A stretch of 41,874 bases of DNA from an uncultured Gemmatimonadota bacterium (lineage in GTDB: Bacteria; Gemmatimonadota; Gemmatimonadetes; Gemmatimonadales; Gemmatimonadaceae): the NCBI GenBank assembly GCA_903876745.1, contig CAIRBD010000359.1, positions 1 to 41,874 of the forward strand. The letters run 5' to 3'. Below, piece after piece: positions 33,210 through 40,607 of this stretch (position 1 is its first letter; each line of letters starts with the position of its first letter). The notes under the pieces are model-generated. The model did not search any database. It had not been told where the DNA came from and saw only the letters and a program-made list of their open reading frames with translations. A program made the translations under genes and the position numbers.

Positions 33210-34184
33210 TCAGTCCCACCCCGTCGCGCGCCGCCACACTTTTCGGTCGAGTCGCCACGCCTTCTTCACGGAGAATTCCTCGCTCCCAGGGAACAGCTCC
33301 GCGTCCTCGACGGCATCGTTGAAGTTGTTTCCGTTCGCCGACATCTGATCCGCCCAGTGCAGGAGCTCGGCCTCGAGCGTCATCGGACGCACTGCGGCGC
33401 CAAACTCCGGCTGCCCGTGATGCGACTGGATGAAATGGTGCAGCTCGAGTTCCTGCGTCTCGGTGAACGTCCCCGCCGGCAACGTCCGGAGCCGCCGGTC
33501 GAGCATCAGCGAGCCGAGCACGATGTGCTGCAGCAGGAATCCGGCCTTCGTGTAGTCGAAGCCGCCGGCGCCTATGGAATACGTCTGCACCTTGCCGATA
33601 TCGTGCAGCAGCGCCCCCACGGTGACGAGGTCGATGTTGCCTCCCATCGTCGTCGCGGCGGCACGCGCCATGGTGGCCACTTCCACCACGTGCTCGAGGA
33701 GCCCGCCGACCACGGCATGATGCCCGCGCGGCGCACCGGGCGTGCGTTCGAACTCGGCGCGGAACACGTCGTCGGCAAAGAACAGATCGACCGCCGTGCG
33801 CAGCGACCGCGACGCGATCGCCCCACGCCACGCATCGATCTCGGCCCACAACTCGGCGGTGCTCCCGCTGATCCGCGGCAGGAACGCATCGAGATCGGCG
33901 GCGGCGCCGGGAACGATGCGCACCGACGTCAACTTCAACTGCCGGCGTCCCTGATACGCCTCCACCCCGCCGATCACCTGTACGATCGAACCGGACTTCA
34001 CGCCCTCGAGCTGCGGGAGCTGTTCCTTCCAGATGTTCGCGCTGATGGAACCGGTCGCGTTGCCGAGCGAGAGCACGGCGAAGGGATCGCCATTCTTGGT
34101 GAGCTTGTCTTCACGCGTGCGCACCATGAGCTCGTGCTGCACGCGGTCGCCCTCGCGGAGCGATGGTATGTCGAGGATGGCCAT
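33210..34184 (-). CDS. YhaM-type 3'-5' exoribonuclease (OB fold plus HD domain)
   Basis: This is a 324-residue protein starting at the ATG at 34184, which shares one base with the upstream stop (TGATG). The N-terminal OB-fold nucleic-acid-binding domain (about 1-105) has DKLTKNGDPFAVLSLGNATGSISANIW. The HD phosphohydrolase domain (about 140-300) has GGLLEHVVEVA, LLHDIGKV, LLQHIVLG and HHFIQSHHGQPEFG, giving the metal ligands. YhaM/CBF1 of Firmicutes is a 3'-5' exonuclease of RNA and DNA with the same layout. Here it is in an operon with a zinc-ribbon protein and glycosyltransferases, an unusual setting. Confidence 0.87.
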   Translation of the reverse strand: MAILDIPSLREGDRVQHELMVRTREDKLTKNGDPFAVLSLGNATGSISANIWKEQLPQLEGVKSGSIVQVIGGVEAYQGRRQLKLTSVRIVPGAAADLDAFLPRISGSTAELWAEIDAWRGAIASRSLRTAVDLFFADDVFRAEFERTPGAPRGHHAVVGGLLEHVVEVATMARAAATTMGGNIDLVTVGALLHDIGKVQTYSIGAGGFDYTKAGFLLQHIVLGSLMLDRRLRTLPAGTFTETQELELHHFIQSHHGQPEFGAAVRPMTLEAELLHWADQMSANGNNFNDAVEDAELFPGSEEFSVKKAWRLDRKVWRRATGWD

Positions 34185-34405
34185 CAGTTCACGTAGATGA
34201 TTTCGCCTTCGTCGTCGATCCCCATCTCGGCCTGCAGCCCGCACACCCCGCACGTCTTCACGGCATGCCAGGCCTCCTTGAGTTCGTCATCCGCCGCCGG
34301 CTTGGCCGGCTTCACGACGAGTTTCTTGTAACTGTACTCCCCGCAGTGTTCGCAGGCGTGCGCCTTCGCGATCTTCTCGGCGCGCTGTTGTGTGATCTTG
34401 AGCAT
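34184..34405 (-). CDS. Small zinc-ribbon protein upstream of the exoribonuclease
   Basis: This is a 73-residue protein with a CEHCG and a CGVCG pair (about residues 18 and 53) that form a likely zinc ribbon, separated by a lysine-rich linker. Its C-terminus ends GIDDEGEIIYVN. AGGA lies about 6 bases before the ATG. It lies 7 bases after the SPFH stop and its stop overlaps the YhaM-type start. The tight coupling to a nuclease suggests an accessory or RNA-binding role, an inference only. Confidence 0.75.
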   Translation of the reverse strand: MLKITQQRAEKIAKAHACEHCGEYSYKKLVVKPAKPAADDELKEAWHAVKTCGVCGLQAEMGIDDEGEIIYVN

Positions 34406-34412
34406 CGACGTC

Positions 34413-35435
34413 CTATTTGACGTTGCCGAGCGGCCCCGCGCCGGGAACCCCCAGCGACGGGAGATCTTTCACGGGACCGTTGAGCATCTGCCGCAGTCCC
34501 CCGAACGCCGCCATCACGCCGGCCGCCTCGGCGGGGAGGAAGATCGTCGAGGCCTTGCCCTGCGCGAGCGCCGGCAGCGCGTCGATGTAACGCAATCCGA
34601 GCAGATACATCGCCACCTCGCCCTGTGGCAGCGACGCGGCGATGAGTTTCACCGCTTCGGCCTCCGCGTTCGCCATCGCGAGGCGGCCCTCGGCGAGCCC
34701 CTGCGCGCGCAGGATGGCCGCTTCCTTCTCGCCCTGCGCCTTCTGGATCTGTGACTCGCGCACGCCCTCGGACTCGAGGATCGCGGCCCGCTTGCTCGCT
34801 TCGGCGTTCGTGACGGCCGCGCGGCGTTCACGCTCGGCGCGCATCTGCAGTTCCATCGACTGCTGGATGTCCCGCGGCGGCTCGATCGCCTGGAGCTCCA
34901 CGCGCGTGACGTCCACGCCCCAGCCGATCGACGCCTCCTCGATCACTTCCCGCATCCGCTTGTTGATCTGGTCGCGGCTCACGAGACATTGGTCGAGTTC
35001 CATCTCGCCGACGATGTTGCGCAGCGTCGTGCGCGTGAGCGTCTCGAGCGCGTACGGGAGATTCTGCACCGCGTACGTGGCCTTCTGCGGATCGGCCACG
35101 CGGTAGTACAGTACCGCGTCGATGTCGATCGTCACGTTGTCCTTCGTGATGACCGGCTGGCTCGGGAAGTTGAGCACCTGTTCGCGGAGATCGATGCGTG
35201 AGGTGGTGGAGGCGGCGATCCGCTTGTTGCCCGCGACGTCGGCGATCATGTAGCGCACATCGAGCGACTTGGGTCGTTCGATGAACGGGATCAGGATGTT
35301 CAGTCCCGACCGGCCGACCCGGTGGAAGCGGCCGAGGCGCTCGATGACCATGACCTCGGCCTGACCGATGATGCGAAGGGAGCGCGAGGCGACGGCGATG
35401 GCCAGCGCGGCGACGATGAGCAGGAAGGGCGTCAT
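34413..35435 (-). CDS. SPFH/band-7 (stomatin-like) membrane protein
   Basis: This is a 340-residue protein with an N-terminal membrane anchor (about 1-20) and the band-7 domain (about 22-180): QAEVMVIERLGRFHRVGRSGLNILIPFIE and DITRVELQ-like VDVTRVELQAIEPP. A long coiled coil with alanine/glutamate repeats follows (about 190-270), then a hydrophobic C-terminal part. Such proteins form oligomeric membrane scaffolds; stomatin relatives in bacteria often sit beside an NfeD gene, absent here. The ATG at 35435 is favoured because the promoter TTGCTC-N17-TACAAT lies just upstream; the longer frame would cover that promoter. Confidence 0.9.
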   Translation of the reverse strand: MTPFLLIVAALAIAVASRSLRIIGQAEVMVIERLGRFHRVGRSGLNILIPFIERPKSLDVRYMIADVAGNKRIAASTTSRIDLREQVLNFPSQPVITKDNVTIDIDAVLYYRVADPQKATYAVQNLPYALETLTRTTLRNIVGEMELDQCLVSRDQINKRMREVIEEASIGWGVDVTRVELQAIEPPRDIQQSMELQMRAERERRAAVTNAEASKRAAILESEGVRESQIQKAQGEKEAAILRAQGLAEGRLAMANAEAEAVKLIAASLPQGEVAMYLLGLRYIDALPALAQGKASTIFLPAEAAGVMAAFGGLRQMLNGPVKDLPSLGVPGAGPLGNVK

Positions 35436-35464
35436 GGGATGTCCGGAGGAAAGGGGACATGCTG

Positions 35465-35493
35465 ATTGTACCGCCCCGCCGACTCCGGAGCAA
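35465..35493 (-). promoter_or_regulatory. Promoter of the SPFH operon
   Basis: Minus-strand TTGCTC (35493-35488), 17-base spacer, TACAAT (35470-35465), the best -10 match in the window (5 of 6). The predicted start is about 35458, 23 bases before the ATG. It lies directly after the terminator of the upstream unit. Confidence 0.6.
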
Positions 35494-35495
35494 CG

Positions 35496-35535
35496 AAAAA
35501 CGGCGCGGCGCGGACCATTTCCGCGCACGCGCCGT
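35496..35535 (-). terminator. Intrinsic terminator of the S41-PD40 operon
   Basis: Two stacked GC-rich stems, 35500-35507 with 35528-35535 and 35508-35513 with 35521-35526, form a 14-bp hairpin with one bulged base and a 7-base loop. Read on the minus strand it is followed by TTTTTCG. It lies 26 bases after the PD40 stop. Confidence 0.8.
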
Positions 35536-35560
35536 CAGGCTGAATCGGACAGAGCCCCGC

Positions 35561-36613
35561 TCAGGGCTTCCAGTCGGCGATGAACAGGTTGGTCTCGTGT
35601 TCCTTGGCGGCGTTGCGGTTCGACGCCCAGATGAACTTCGTGCCGTCCGGGCTGAGCATCGGGAACCCGTCGAATTCCGTGTTCGTGGTGATCTGCTCGA
35701 GGTTCGACCCGTCGAGGTCCACCATGAAGACGTCGAAATTGCGGCTCTTGGGGTTCCGGTAGTTCGACGAGAACATCAGCCGCTTGCCGTCGTGCGACCA
35801 CGAGGGGCCGAAGCTCGCGCCGCCGAGGTGCGTGATCTGGTGGTTGTTGCTGCCGTCGGCGTTCATGATCCACAGGTCCATCTTGTTGGGCCGGATCATG
35901 CGTTGTTTGAGCAGGTCCTGATAGTCCTTCAACTCGGCCGGGTCGGTCGGGTGATAGGCGCGGTAGACGATCTGCTTGCCGTCGGGCGACCACCACGGGC
36001 CGCCGTCGTAGCCGGGCGTGGTGGTGAGCTGTTTCACGTCGGTGCCGTCGACGTTCATCGTGTAGATGTCGAGATCCCCGCCCTTGAGCGACGTGAAGAC
36101 GATGCGCTTGCCGTCGGGAGAGAGCACCCCTTCGGCCGTGTACGTGTCGTAGTTCGTGAGGCGCTTGAGCCCCGTGCCGTCGCGGTTGACGGTGAAGATG
36201 TCGAAGGGATCGATGCCCCAGACGTACCCTTTCGAGTAGTCAGGTGCCGGCGGGCAGGCGGCGTCGGCCGCGTGCGTGGACCCGAAGAACAGCCGCTTGC
36301 CGTCGGGGAGGAACCAGCCGCACGTCGTTTTGCCGGCGAGGGGCGACACACGCTTGAGCTCCGTGCCGTCGGTCTTCATCACGTACTGCAGGTCGCACGC
36401 GTGGCCGTTGGCTTCCGGCGTGCCCTGGAACGTGATCCACTGGCCGTCCTTCGAGAAATAGGCCTCGGCGTTCGTTCCGCCGTTCGTGAGTTGACGGATG
36501 TTCGAGAGATGGCGCTCTTCGCCGGCGTCGGGCTGGCGGGCGATGGACGTCTGGGCACTCAGCGAGGCCTGCGCGACGAGCGCGGCGGCGAGGGTCGTGA
36601 ACCGGAATCGCAT
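35561..36613 (-). CDS. Secreted PD40 (TolB-like) beta-propeller protein
   Basis: This is a 350-residue protein with a signal peptide (about 1-20, ending LSAQ) and at least five PD40 repeats. Typical units are SPDGKRIVF, WSPDGKQIVY, WSHDGKRLMF and LSPDGTKFIW, each followed by a segment such as IYTMNVDGTDVKQLT. This is the propeller of TolB and of the sensor parts of peptidases. Here it has no fused enzyme domain. It follows the S41 protease by 18 bases and ends at a good terminator, so the two likely act together in the periplasm. Confidence 0.85.
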   Translation of the reverse strand: MRFRFTTLAAALVAQASLSAQTSIARQPDAGEERHLSNIRQLTNGGTNAEAYFSKDGQWITFQGTPEANGHACDLQYVMKTDGTELKRVSPLAGKTTCGWFLPDGKRLFFGSTHAADAACPPAPDYSKGYVWGIDPFDIFTVNRDGTGLKRLTNYDTYTAEGVLSPDGKRIVFTSLKGGDLDIYTMNVDGTDVKQLTTTPGYDGGPWWSPDGKQIVYRAYHPTDPAELKDYQDLLKQRMIRPNKMDLWIMNADGSNNHQITHLGGASFGPSWSHDGKRLMFSSNYRNPKSRNFDVFMVDLDGSNLEQITTNTEFDGFPMLSPDGTKFIWASNRNAAKEHETNLFIADWKP

Positions 36614-36631
36614 ATTGAGAGTGGTGGGTTG

Positions 36632-38230
36632 CTAGTTCGGCTTCTTGGGCGAGTCACCCGGCGCCGTGACCAGCGCCAGCAGCGATTTCGTCGTCGGGCC
36701 GCGGCGCAGGTACTCGAGCGCCTTGGTGAGTTGCCGGTCCTCGACGATGTCGCGGCGCTTGGCCGTGGAATCGCCGAAGGCGAGGCTCGAGATCTTCGAA
36801 TCGAGGGCGCGGTCCACGTAGCGGATGCCGGCATCCCAGTCCTTGCGGTCCACCGTCAAGCCACGCTTCACGAGCCGCTGATAGAACTCTTCGCGCATCG
36901 CCGGCGTGATGGTGAAGTCCGGCTTGACCTGCTTAGACAACTCGAACGAGTAGTCGTACAGCGCGAGATACGTGTCCTGCAGCTTCGACTGCCAGGCCCG
37001 CGCCACCTTCTGCTCGGCGGTGGAGATCGTGTCGTAGGTGACGATGACGTCCGGCGTGATGGCGCCACCGCCGTAGACCACGCGCCCCATGTCGGACTTG
37101 TACTTCGGGCGGGCGAGGCGCATGGAGTCGGTCTCGAGCGAGTCGGGGCGCGTCTCCACGAGCGAGCCATCGTCGAGCAGCTTGCGGTCCTTCTGGATGG
37201 AGCGCCCGCTCGGCGTGTACCACTTGGCGGTCGTGAGCTTCATGGCATAGCCGCCGTCAAGCCGGTACATCGACTGCACGAGTCCCTTGCCGAACGACGT
37301 CGTGCCGATGATGAGCGCGCGGTCGTGATCCTGCAGCGCCCCCGCGACGATCTCCGACGCCGACGCCGTGTAGCCGTCGGTGAGGATGACGATCGGCAGG
37401 TTCGGGACGAGCGCGTCCGTTTCCGTCACGTGGGTCTCGTCGGGCTGGCCGCGACCGCGCACGCTGAGGATCTCCTTGCCCTTGGGCAGGAAGAGATTGC
37501 TCATCACGATCGCCTGCTCGAGATACCCGCCCGGGTTGCCGCGCAGGTCGAGCACGATGGACTTGGCGCCTTCCTTCACGAGCCGCTGCAGGTTCTGCGC
37601 GACTTCTTCCGAGACCGTCTCGTTGAATTGCGTGACCGGCACGTACGCCGTCTTGTTCTCGATCATCATGGCGTACGGGACCGCCGGGATGTGCACCACG
37701 CGGCGCGTGAACTGCACGCCGAACGTCTCGCTGGCGCCGGGACGCGAGAAGCGCGCATTCACCTTCGTGCCCGGGGTGCCCTTCAGCTTGCTCGAGACCT
37801 GGTCGATCTTCCAGCCGCGCGTGCTCTGCGAATCGACGGCGATGATGTGGTCGCCGATACGGATGCCCGCCTCGTCGGCCGGCGTGTGCGGAAAGACCTT
37901 GGCGACGATGATCTGGTCGTCCTGCTTCTCAATGGACATGCCGACGCCGGCGTAGAACCCGCCGGTGTTCTGGTTGAATGCCTCGAGCTGCTTGGGCGAG
38001 TACAGGTCGGCGTAGGGATCCTTCAACTCGGCGACGAGCCCGCGTGCGGCCTTCTCGTACAGCGTCCCGACATCCACCGAATCGACGAACTTGTCGTTCA
38101 CGATGGAGAGGACCTGGCTGAACAGGCGCTCGCCCTGCTGTGCGGCGCGTTCCTGGATGGCGAACGCACCGAACACCAGCGGAGCACCGATGAGACCGAG
38201 CAGCGCGAGCTTGCGGGAGCGGGACATCAT
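36632..38230 (-). CDS. C-terminal processing peptidase, family S41 (CtpA/Prc type)
   Basis: This is a 532-residue periplasmic protease with an N-terminal signal or anchor (about 1-26), helical region, PDZ domain (about 90-175: GVGMSIEKQDDQIIVAKVF, AGIRIGDHIIAVD) and the S41 catalytic domain (about 185-340). The catalytic serine lies in TASASE (288-293) and the lysine is Lys315 in SFGKGLVQ. LDLRGNPGGYL is the family signature. The C-terminal 150 residues are charged and helical. Substrates are often C-terminal tails of membrane proteins. It starts an operon with the PD40 gene; no Shine-Dalgarno sequence. Confidence 0.93.
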   Translation of the reverse strand: MMSRSRKLALLGLIGAPLVFGAFAIQERAAQQGERLFSQVLSIVNDKFVDSVDVGTLYEKAARGLVAELKDPYADLYSPKQLEAFNQNTGGFYAGVGMSIEKQDDQIIVAKVFPHTPADEAGIRIGDHIIAVDSQSTRGWKIDQVSSKLKGTPGTKVNARFSRPGASETFGVQFTRRVVHIPAVPYAMMIENKTAYVPVTQFNETVSEEVAQNLQRLVKEGAKSIVLDLRGNPGGYLEQAIVMSNLFLPKGKEILSVRGRGQPDETHVTETDALVPNLPIVILTDGYTASASEIVAGALQDHDRALIIGTTSFGKGLVQSMYRLDGGYAMKLTTAKWYTPSGRSIQKDRKLLDDGSLVETRPDSLETDSMRLARPKYKSDMGRVVYGGGAITPDVIVTYDTISTAEQKVARAWQSKLQDTYLALYDYSFELSKQVKPDFTITPAMREEFYQRLVKRGLTVDRKDWDAGIRYVDRALDSKISSLAFGDSTAKRRDIVEDRQLTKALEYLRRGPTTKSLLALVTAPGDSPKKPN

Positions 38231-38264
38231 TCGAATTACCGAGCCACTAATGAGAGGGAGGAGG

Positions 38265-38307
38265 AGAATACCCTGTCTCTACGCCGGATGTAAAGGAACG
38301 TTCCGGC
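38265..38307 (-). promoter_or_regulatory. Candidate promoter and palindrome upstream of the S41 gene
   Basis: Minus strand TTTACA (38294-38289), 18-base spacer, TATTCT (38270-38265). The perfect palindrome GGAACGTTCC (38295-38304) abuts the -35, and GCCGGA/TCCGGC arms (38283-38288, 38302-38307) enclose it. This could be an operator or a weak terminator of the upstream gene. The rest of the 38231-38372 gap holds nothing I can name, and I see no iterons or DnaA boxes there. Confidence 0.35.
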
Positions 38308-38372
38308 TCTAGTGTGTGTGTGCGGATGTCGTACGAAGGCCGTAACCTTCTATCTGACAACGCCCTACGGTG

Positions 38373-39224
38373 CTAGATCGCCCGCGCGCCGAGCTCGTAG
38401 CGAACGAACCGGGTCCGCCCATCCTGCTCGAGCGCCGCTTCGCGCAGGTGGCCGGCGGCCAGCAGCATCTCGTGGGCCGGCTGCAACACGCGCTGCAGGT
38501 GCGACGGGAAGCGCTGGATCAGGGGGAGCAGCTGTGCGAGTCGGTCGAGTTCCACGCGCCACGTGATCCCTTCCGTGGCGCGGATCGCCTCGAGCAGCCG
38601 GTAGAGCCGGCGGGCCACCGGGCTGGAGAGGGCGAAGTAGCGTGGGGCCGACAGCATCGTGGTGTACCCGGCGCCGATGTTGGCCCTCACCGCCGGGGCG
38701 ATGACCACGCGCGCATCGCCGGGCTCGTTGTTCGTGAGCGTGTTGAAGAGGGCGAGTTGATCACGGTCCGTCACGCGGCGCCGGTCGATCTGCACCGCAG
38801 AGAGGACCGTCAGCTGACCGGTGAACGCCGCACCCGCCACGGCGTCGTGATACCCTCCGGCGCTCTCGAGCAGGGTACGGTGCAGGCGTGTGAGCGCGGC
38901 GCGCAGCAACTCGTATGTGCGCCCGTCGACGCGCCGCCCCATCGACCGAAGGAACGCGTGGAGGGTGAAGCTCACGGCCCCGTCGGCGGGCGAACCCGCC
39001 TCGTGGTAGCGCCGGAGGATCTCGACGTACACGTCCTGATCGAAGGTCCCCGGCAGCCGCTCGCCGGGCGCCGGCAGCACGCGCCAGAGCGCCGGCGACG
39101 CGGTCCCGAGGGTGATGGCCGAATCGTCGGCGGAGTCGCTCAGGCGGAAGAGCGGAAGCGCTTCGAGCGAACGATCGAGGACGACGGTGCGCGCCGTGGG
39201 GGGGCGTCGTCGGGCGGGCGTCAC
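38373..39224 (-). CDS. RPA/RepA-like replication initiator protein
   Basis: This is a 283-residue protein with a GTG start that overlaps the SDR stop by 4 bases (GTGA). It resembles the Replication initiator protein A family of plasmids: LPGTFDQDVYVEILRRYHEAG near residue 55, VSFTLHAFLRSMG near residue 84, RTYELLRAALTRLHRTLLES near residue 100, then a second winged-helix-like half with ALSSPVARRLYRLLEAI. Such proteins bind iterons at a plasmid origin. Here it lies among housekeeping genes and no iteron-like repeats flank it, so it may be a captured regulator. Family assignment is by motif recognition. Confidence 0.7.
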   Translation of the reverse strand: MTPARRRPPTARTVVLDRSLEALPLFRLSDSADDSAITLGTASPALWRVLPAPGERLPGTFDQDVYVEILRRYHEAGSPADGAVSFTLHAFLRSMGRRVDGRTYELLRAALTRLHRTLLESAGGYHDAVAGAAFTGQLTVLSAVQIDRRRVTDRDQLALFNTLTNNEPGDARVVIAPAVRANIGAGYTTMLSAPRYFALSSPVARRLYRLLEAIRATEGITWRVELDRLAQLLPLIQRFPSHLQRVLQPAHEMLLAAGHLREAALEQDGRTRFVRYELGARAI

Positions 39225-39949
39225 GCGAGTTCGATCACCTGACCGCTCACGTTCACGGCCGCCGGGGAACAGAGGAACGCGACCATGTCGGCGAACGCCT
39301 CGCGTTCGACGTACGGGAACGCGTCGCCCATCGTCTCGTGGTTCGCCGCCGTGCGGATCGCGGTGGGGGCGAGTGCGTTGGCGCGCACATGCTGCGGCCG
39401 TTCCTCCTGTGCGACGGCACGCATGAGGGCGATCACGGCCGACTTGGACGCCGCATACGCGCCGATGCCCGCGACCGTGCCGCCCGGGAGCACCGCCGCC
39501 GACGCGACGAACACGATGGCGCCGCGCGCGGCGCGCACGAATGGCAGGAAGGCGCGCGTTGCGCCGTACGCCGACGCCACGTTGATCGTGAAGAGCTGTT
39601 GCCACGCGTCCGGATCGCCGTCGGCCACGGTGCCGCCGGCGAGGAACCCGCCGGCGATGTTCGCCAGCGCATCCACGTGCCCGCCATTCTGCGCCGCGAT
39701 CTCGCCCGCGACGCCGGCGATGGCGTTGGCATCGGTGAGATCGCACGCGTGCGCCGTGGCATCGATGCCGTCGCGCCGCAGCTCGTCGGCGCGCGCGGCC
39801 GCGTCGCCGGATCGGCGCGCGAGGATCGCGACCCGTGCGCCGAGTTCACCGAACCGGCGGGCGACCGCATCACCGGCCTGGCCGGCGCGGCCGACGCCGG
39901 TCACGACGGCGAGTCTGCCATCGAAGCGCGGCGTCGGTGCGGCGGTCAT
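39221..39949 (-). CDS. Short-chain dehydrogenase/reductase
   Basis: This is a 242-residue SDR from the ATG at 39949, or 243 from the GTG one codon before. The dinucleotide motif is VVTGVGRAGQAGDAVA, followed by NIAGG and the catalytic Ser/Tyr/Lys in FVASAAVLPGGTVAGIGAYAASKSA. The glycine motif is atypical (TGVGRAGQAG rather than TGxxxGIG). Start and stop codons overlap both neighbours, so it is translationally coupled within MerR-SDR-Rep. The substrate cannot be read from the sequence. Confidence 0.87.
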   Translation of the reverse strand: MTAAPTPRFDGRLAVVTGVGRAGQAGDAVARRFGELGARVAILARRSGDAAARADELRRDGIDATAHACDLTDANAIAGVAGEIAAQNGGHVDALANIAGGFLAGGTVADGDPDAWQQLFTINVASAYGATRAFLPFVRAARGAIVFVASAAVLPGGTVAGIGAYAASKSAVIALMRAVAQEERPQHVRANALAPTAIRTAANHETMGDAFPYVEREAFADMVAFLCSPAAVNVSGQVIELA

Positions 39950-40494
39950 CACCGCACGTCCTCTCGACCCAACGCGGCCCGCACCGCCTCACGCATCGCG
40001 ACGACCGCATCATCACGCGATGCCGGCGAATCGTCGCGCACGTGGAGTTCGATGCCGTCGGCGACGATCACGCGGCGCCACGTGACGGGCGCATCGTCAT
40101 CGTGCCGCGCGGCGACATCGGCGCCGGCGCCAAGTGCCGGCGCGAGCGCCAGCGCGACACGCTTCTCGAGAAAGTCGCCGGTGACGCCTGCCATCTCCGT
40201 GCGGATCGCATCGAGCGTCTGCCCTTCGCGCTGCCGCACCTTGATGGCGAGCAACTGCAGCAGATGGCGATAGTGGTACGTCGCCGCCGTGCCCTTGCCT
40301 TCGGGGTGATCGAGCAGACCGTTGGCCACATAGAACCGCACGGCGCGCGCACTGAGCGTGGCGCGCGCCGACGCGTTGGTCGGGCGCATACCGGCCGCGT
40401 CGACCAAGGCCGTCGCATGCGCCGCGAGACCTCGGGCATTCCACGGAGCATGGCGCGCGTGTGCGCGCAGCAGGGCGACGGGGGACTCAGCCAT
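39949..40494 (-). CDS. MerR-type transcriptional regulator
   Basis: This is a 181-residue protein with a MerR-like winged helix in the middle: LSARAVRFYVANGLLDHPEGKGTAATYHYRHLLQLLAIKVRQREG (about 47-92), the usual RYYxxxGLL pattern. The C-terminal part has no cysteines, so it is not a metal sensor. The ATG at 40494 has TATTCT only 6 bases upstream, so the mRNA may be leaderless. Its stop overlaps the SDR start. It may control its own operon (SDR and Rep-like). Confidence 0.8.
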   Translation of the reverse strand: MAESPVALLRAHARHAPWNARGLAAHATALVDAAGMRPTNASARATLSARAVRFYVANGLLDHPEGKGTAATYHYRHLLQLLAIKVRQREGQTLDAIRTEMAGVTGDFLEKRVALALAPALGAGADVAARHDDDAPVTWRRVIVADGIELHVRDDSPASRDDAVVAMREAVRAALGREDVR

Positions 40495-40545
40495 GAAAGT
40501 AGAATAACGCTCGCGGAGGGAAACTTCGAGGAACCGGATACGACA

Positions 40546-40580
40546 CGGCGGCGGAGCGCGTTCGCTGCGCCCCGCCGCCG
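40546..40580 (-). terminator. GC-rich hairpin after the H1-like gene
   Basis: CGGCGGCGG (40546-40554) with CCGCCGCCG (40572-40580), plus inner GCGC/GCGC, forms a 13-bp stem with one A-C mismatch and a 7-base loop. It lies 27 bases after the H1-like stop. The tail on the minus strand (TGTCGTATCC) has few Ts. Confidence 0.6.
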
Positions 40581-40607
40581 GCATCGCGGCCATCACGCCG
40601 CGTCGTG

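Noticed and set aside
35459-38293. Long plus-strand open frame of 944 codons
   Set aside because: It is the antisense of the SPFH promoter region, the PD40 gene and the S41 protease, all with clear motifs. Its translation is repetitive Arg/Val/Glu text typical of GC-rich antisense frames.
38231-38372. Possible origin of replication next to the Rep-like gene
   Set aside because: I found no iterons, no DnaA boxes and no AT-rich unwinding region, only a promoter-like pair and a short palindrome.
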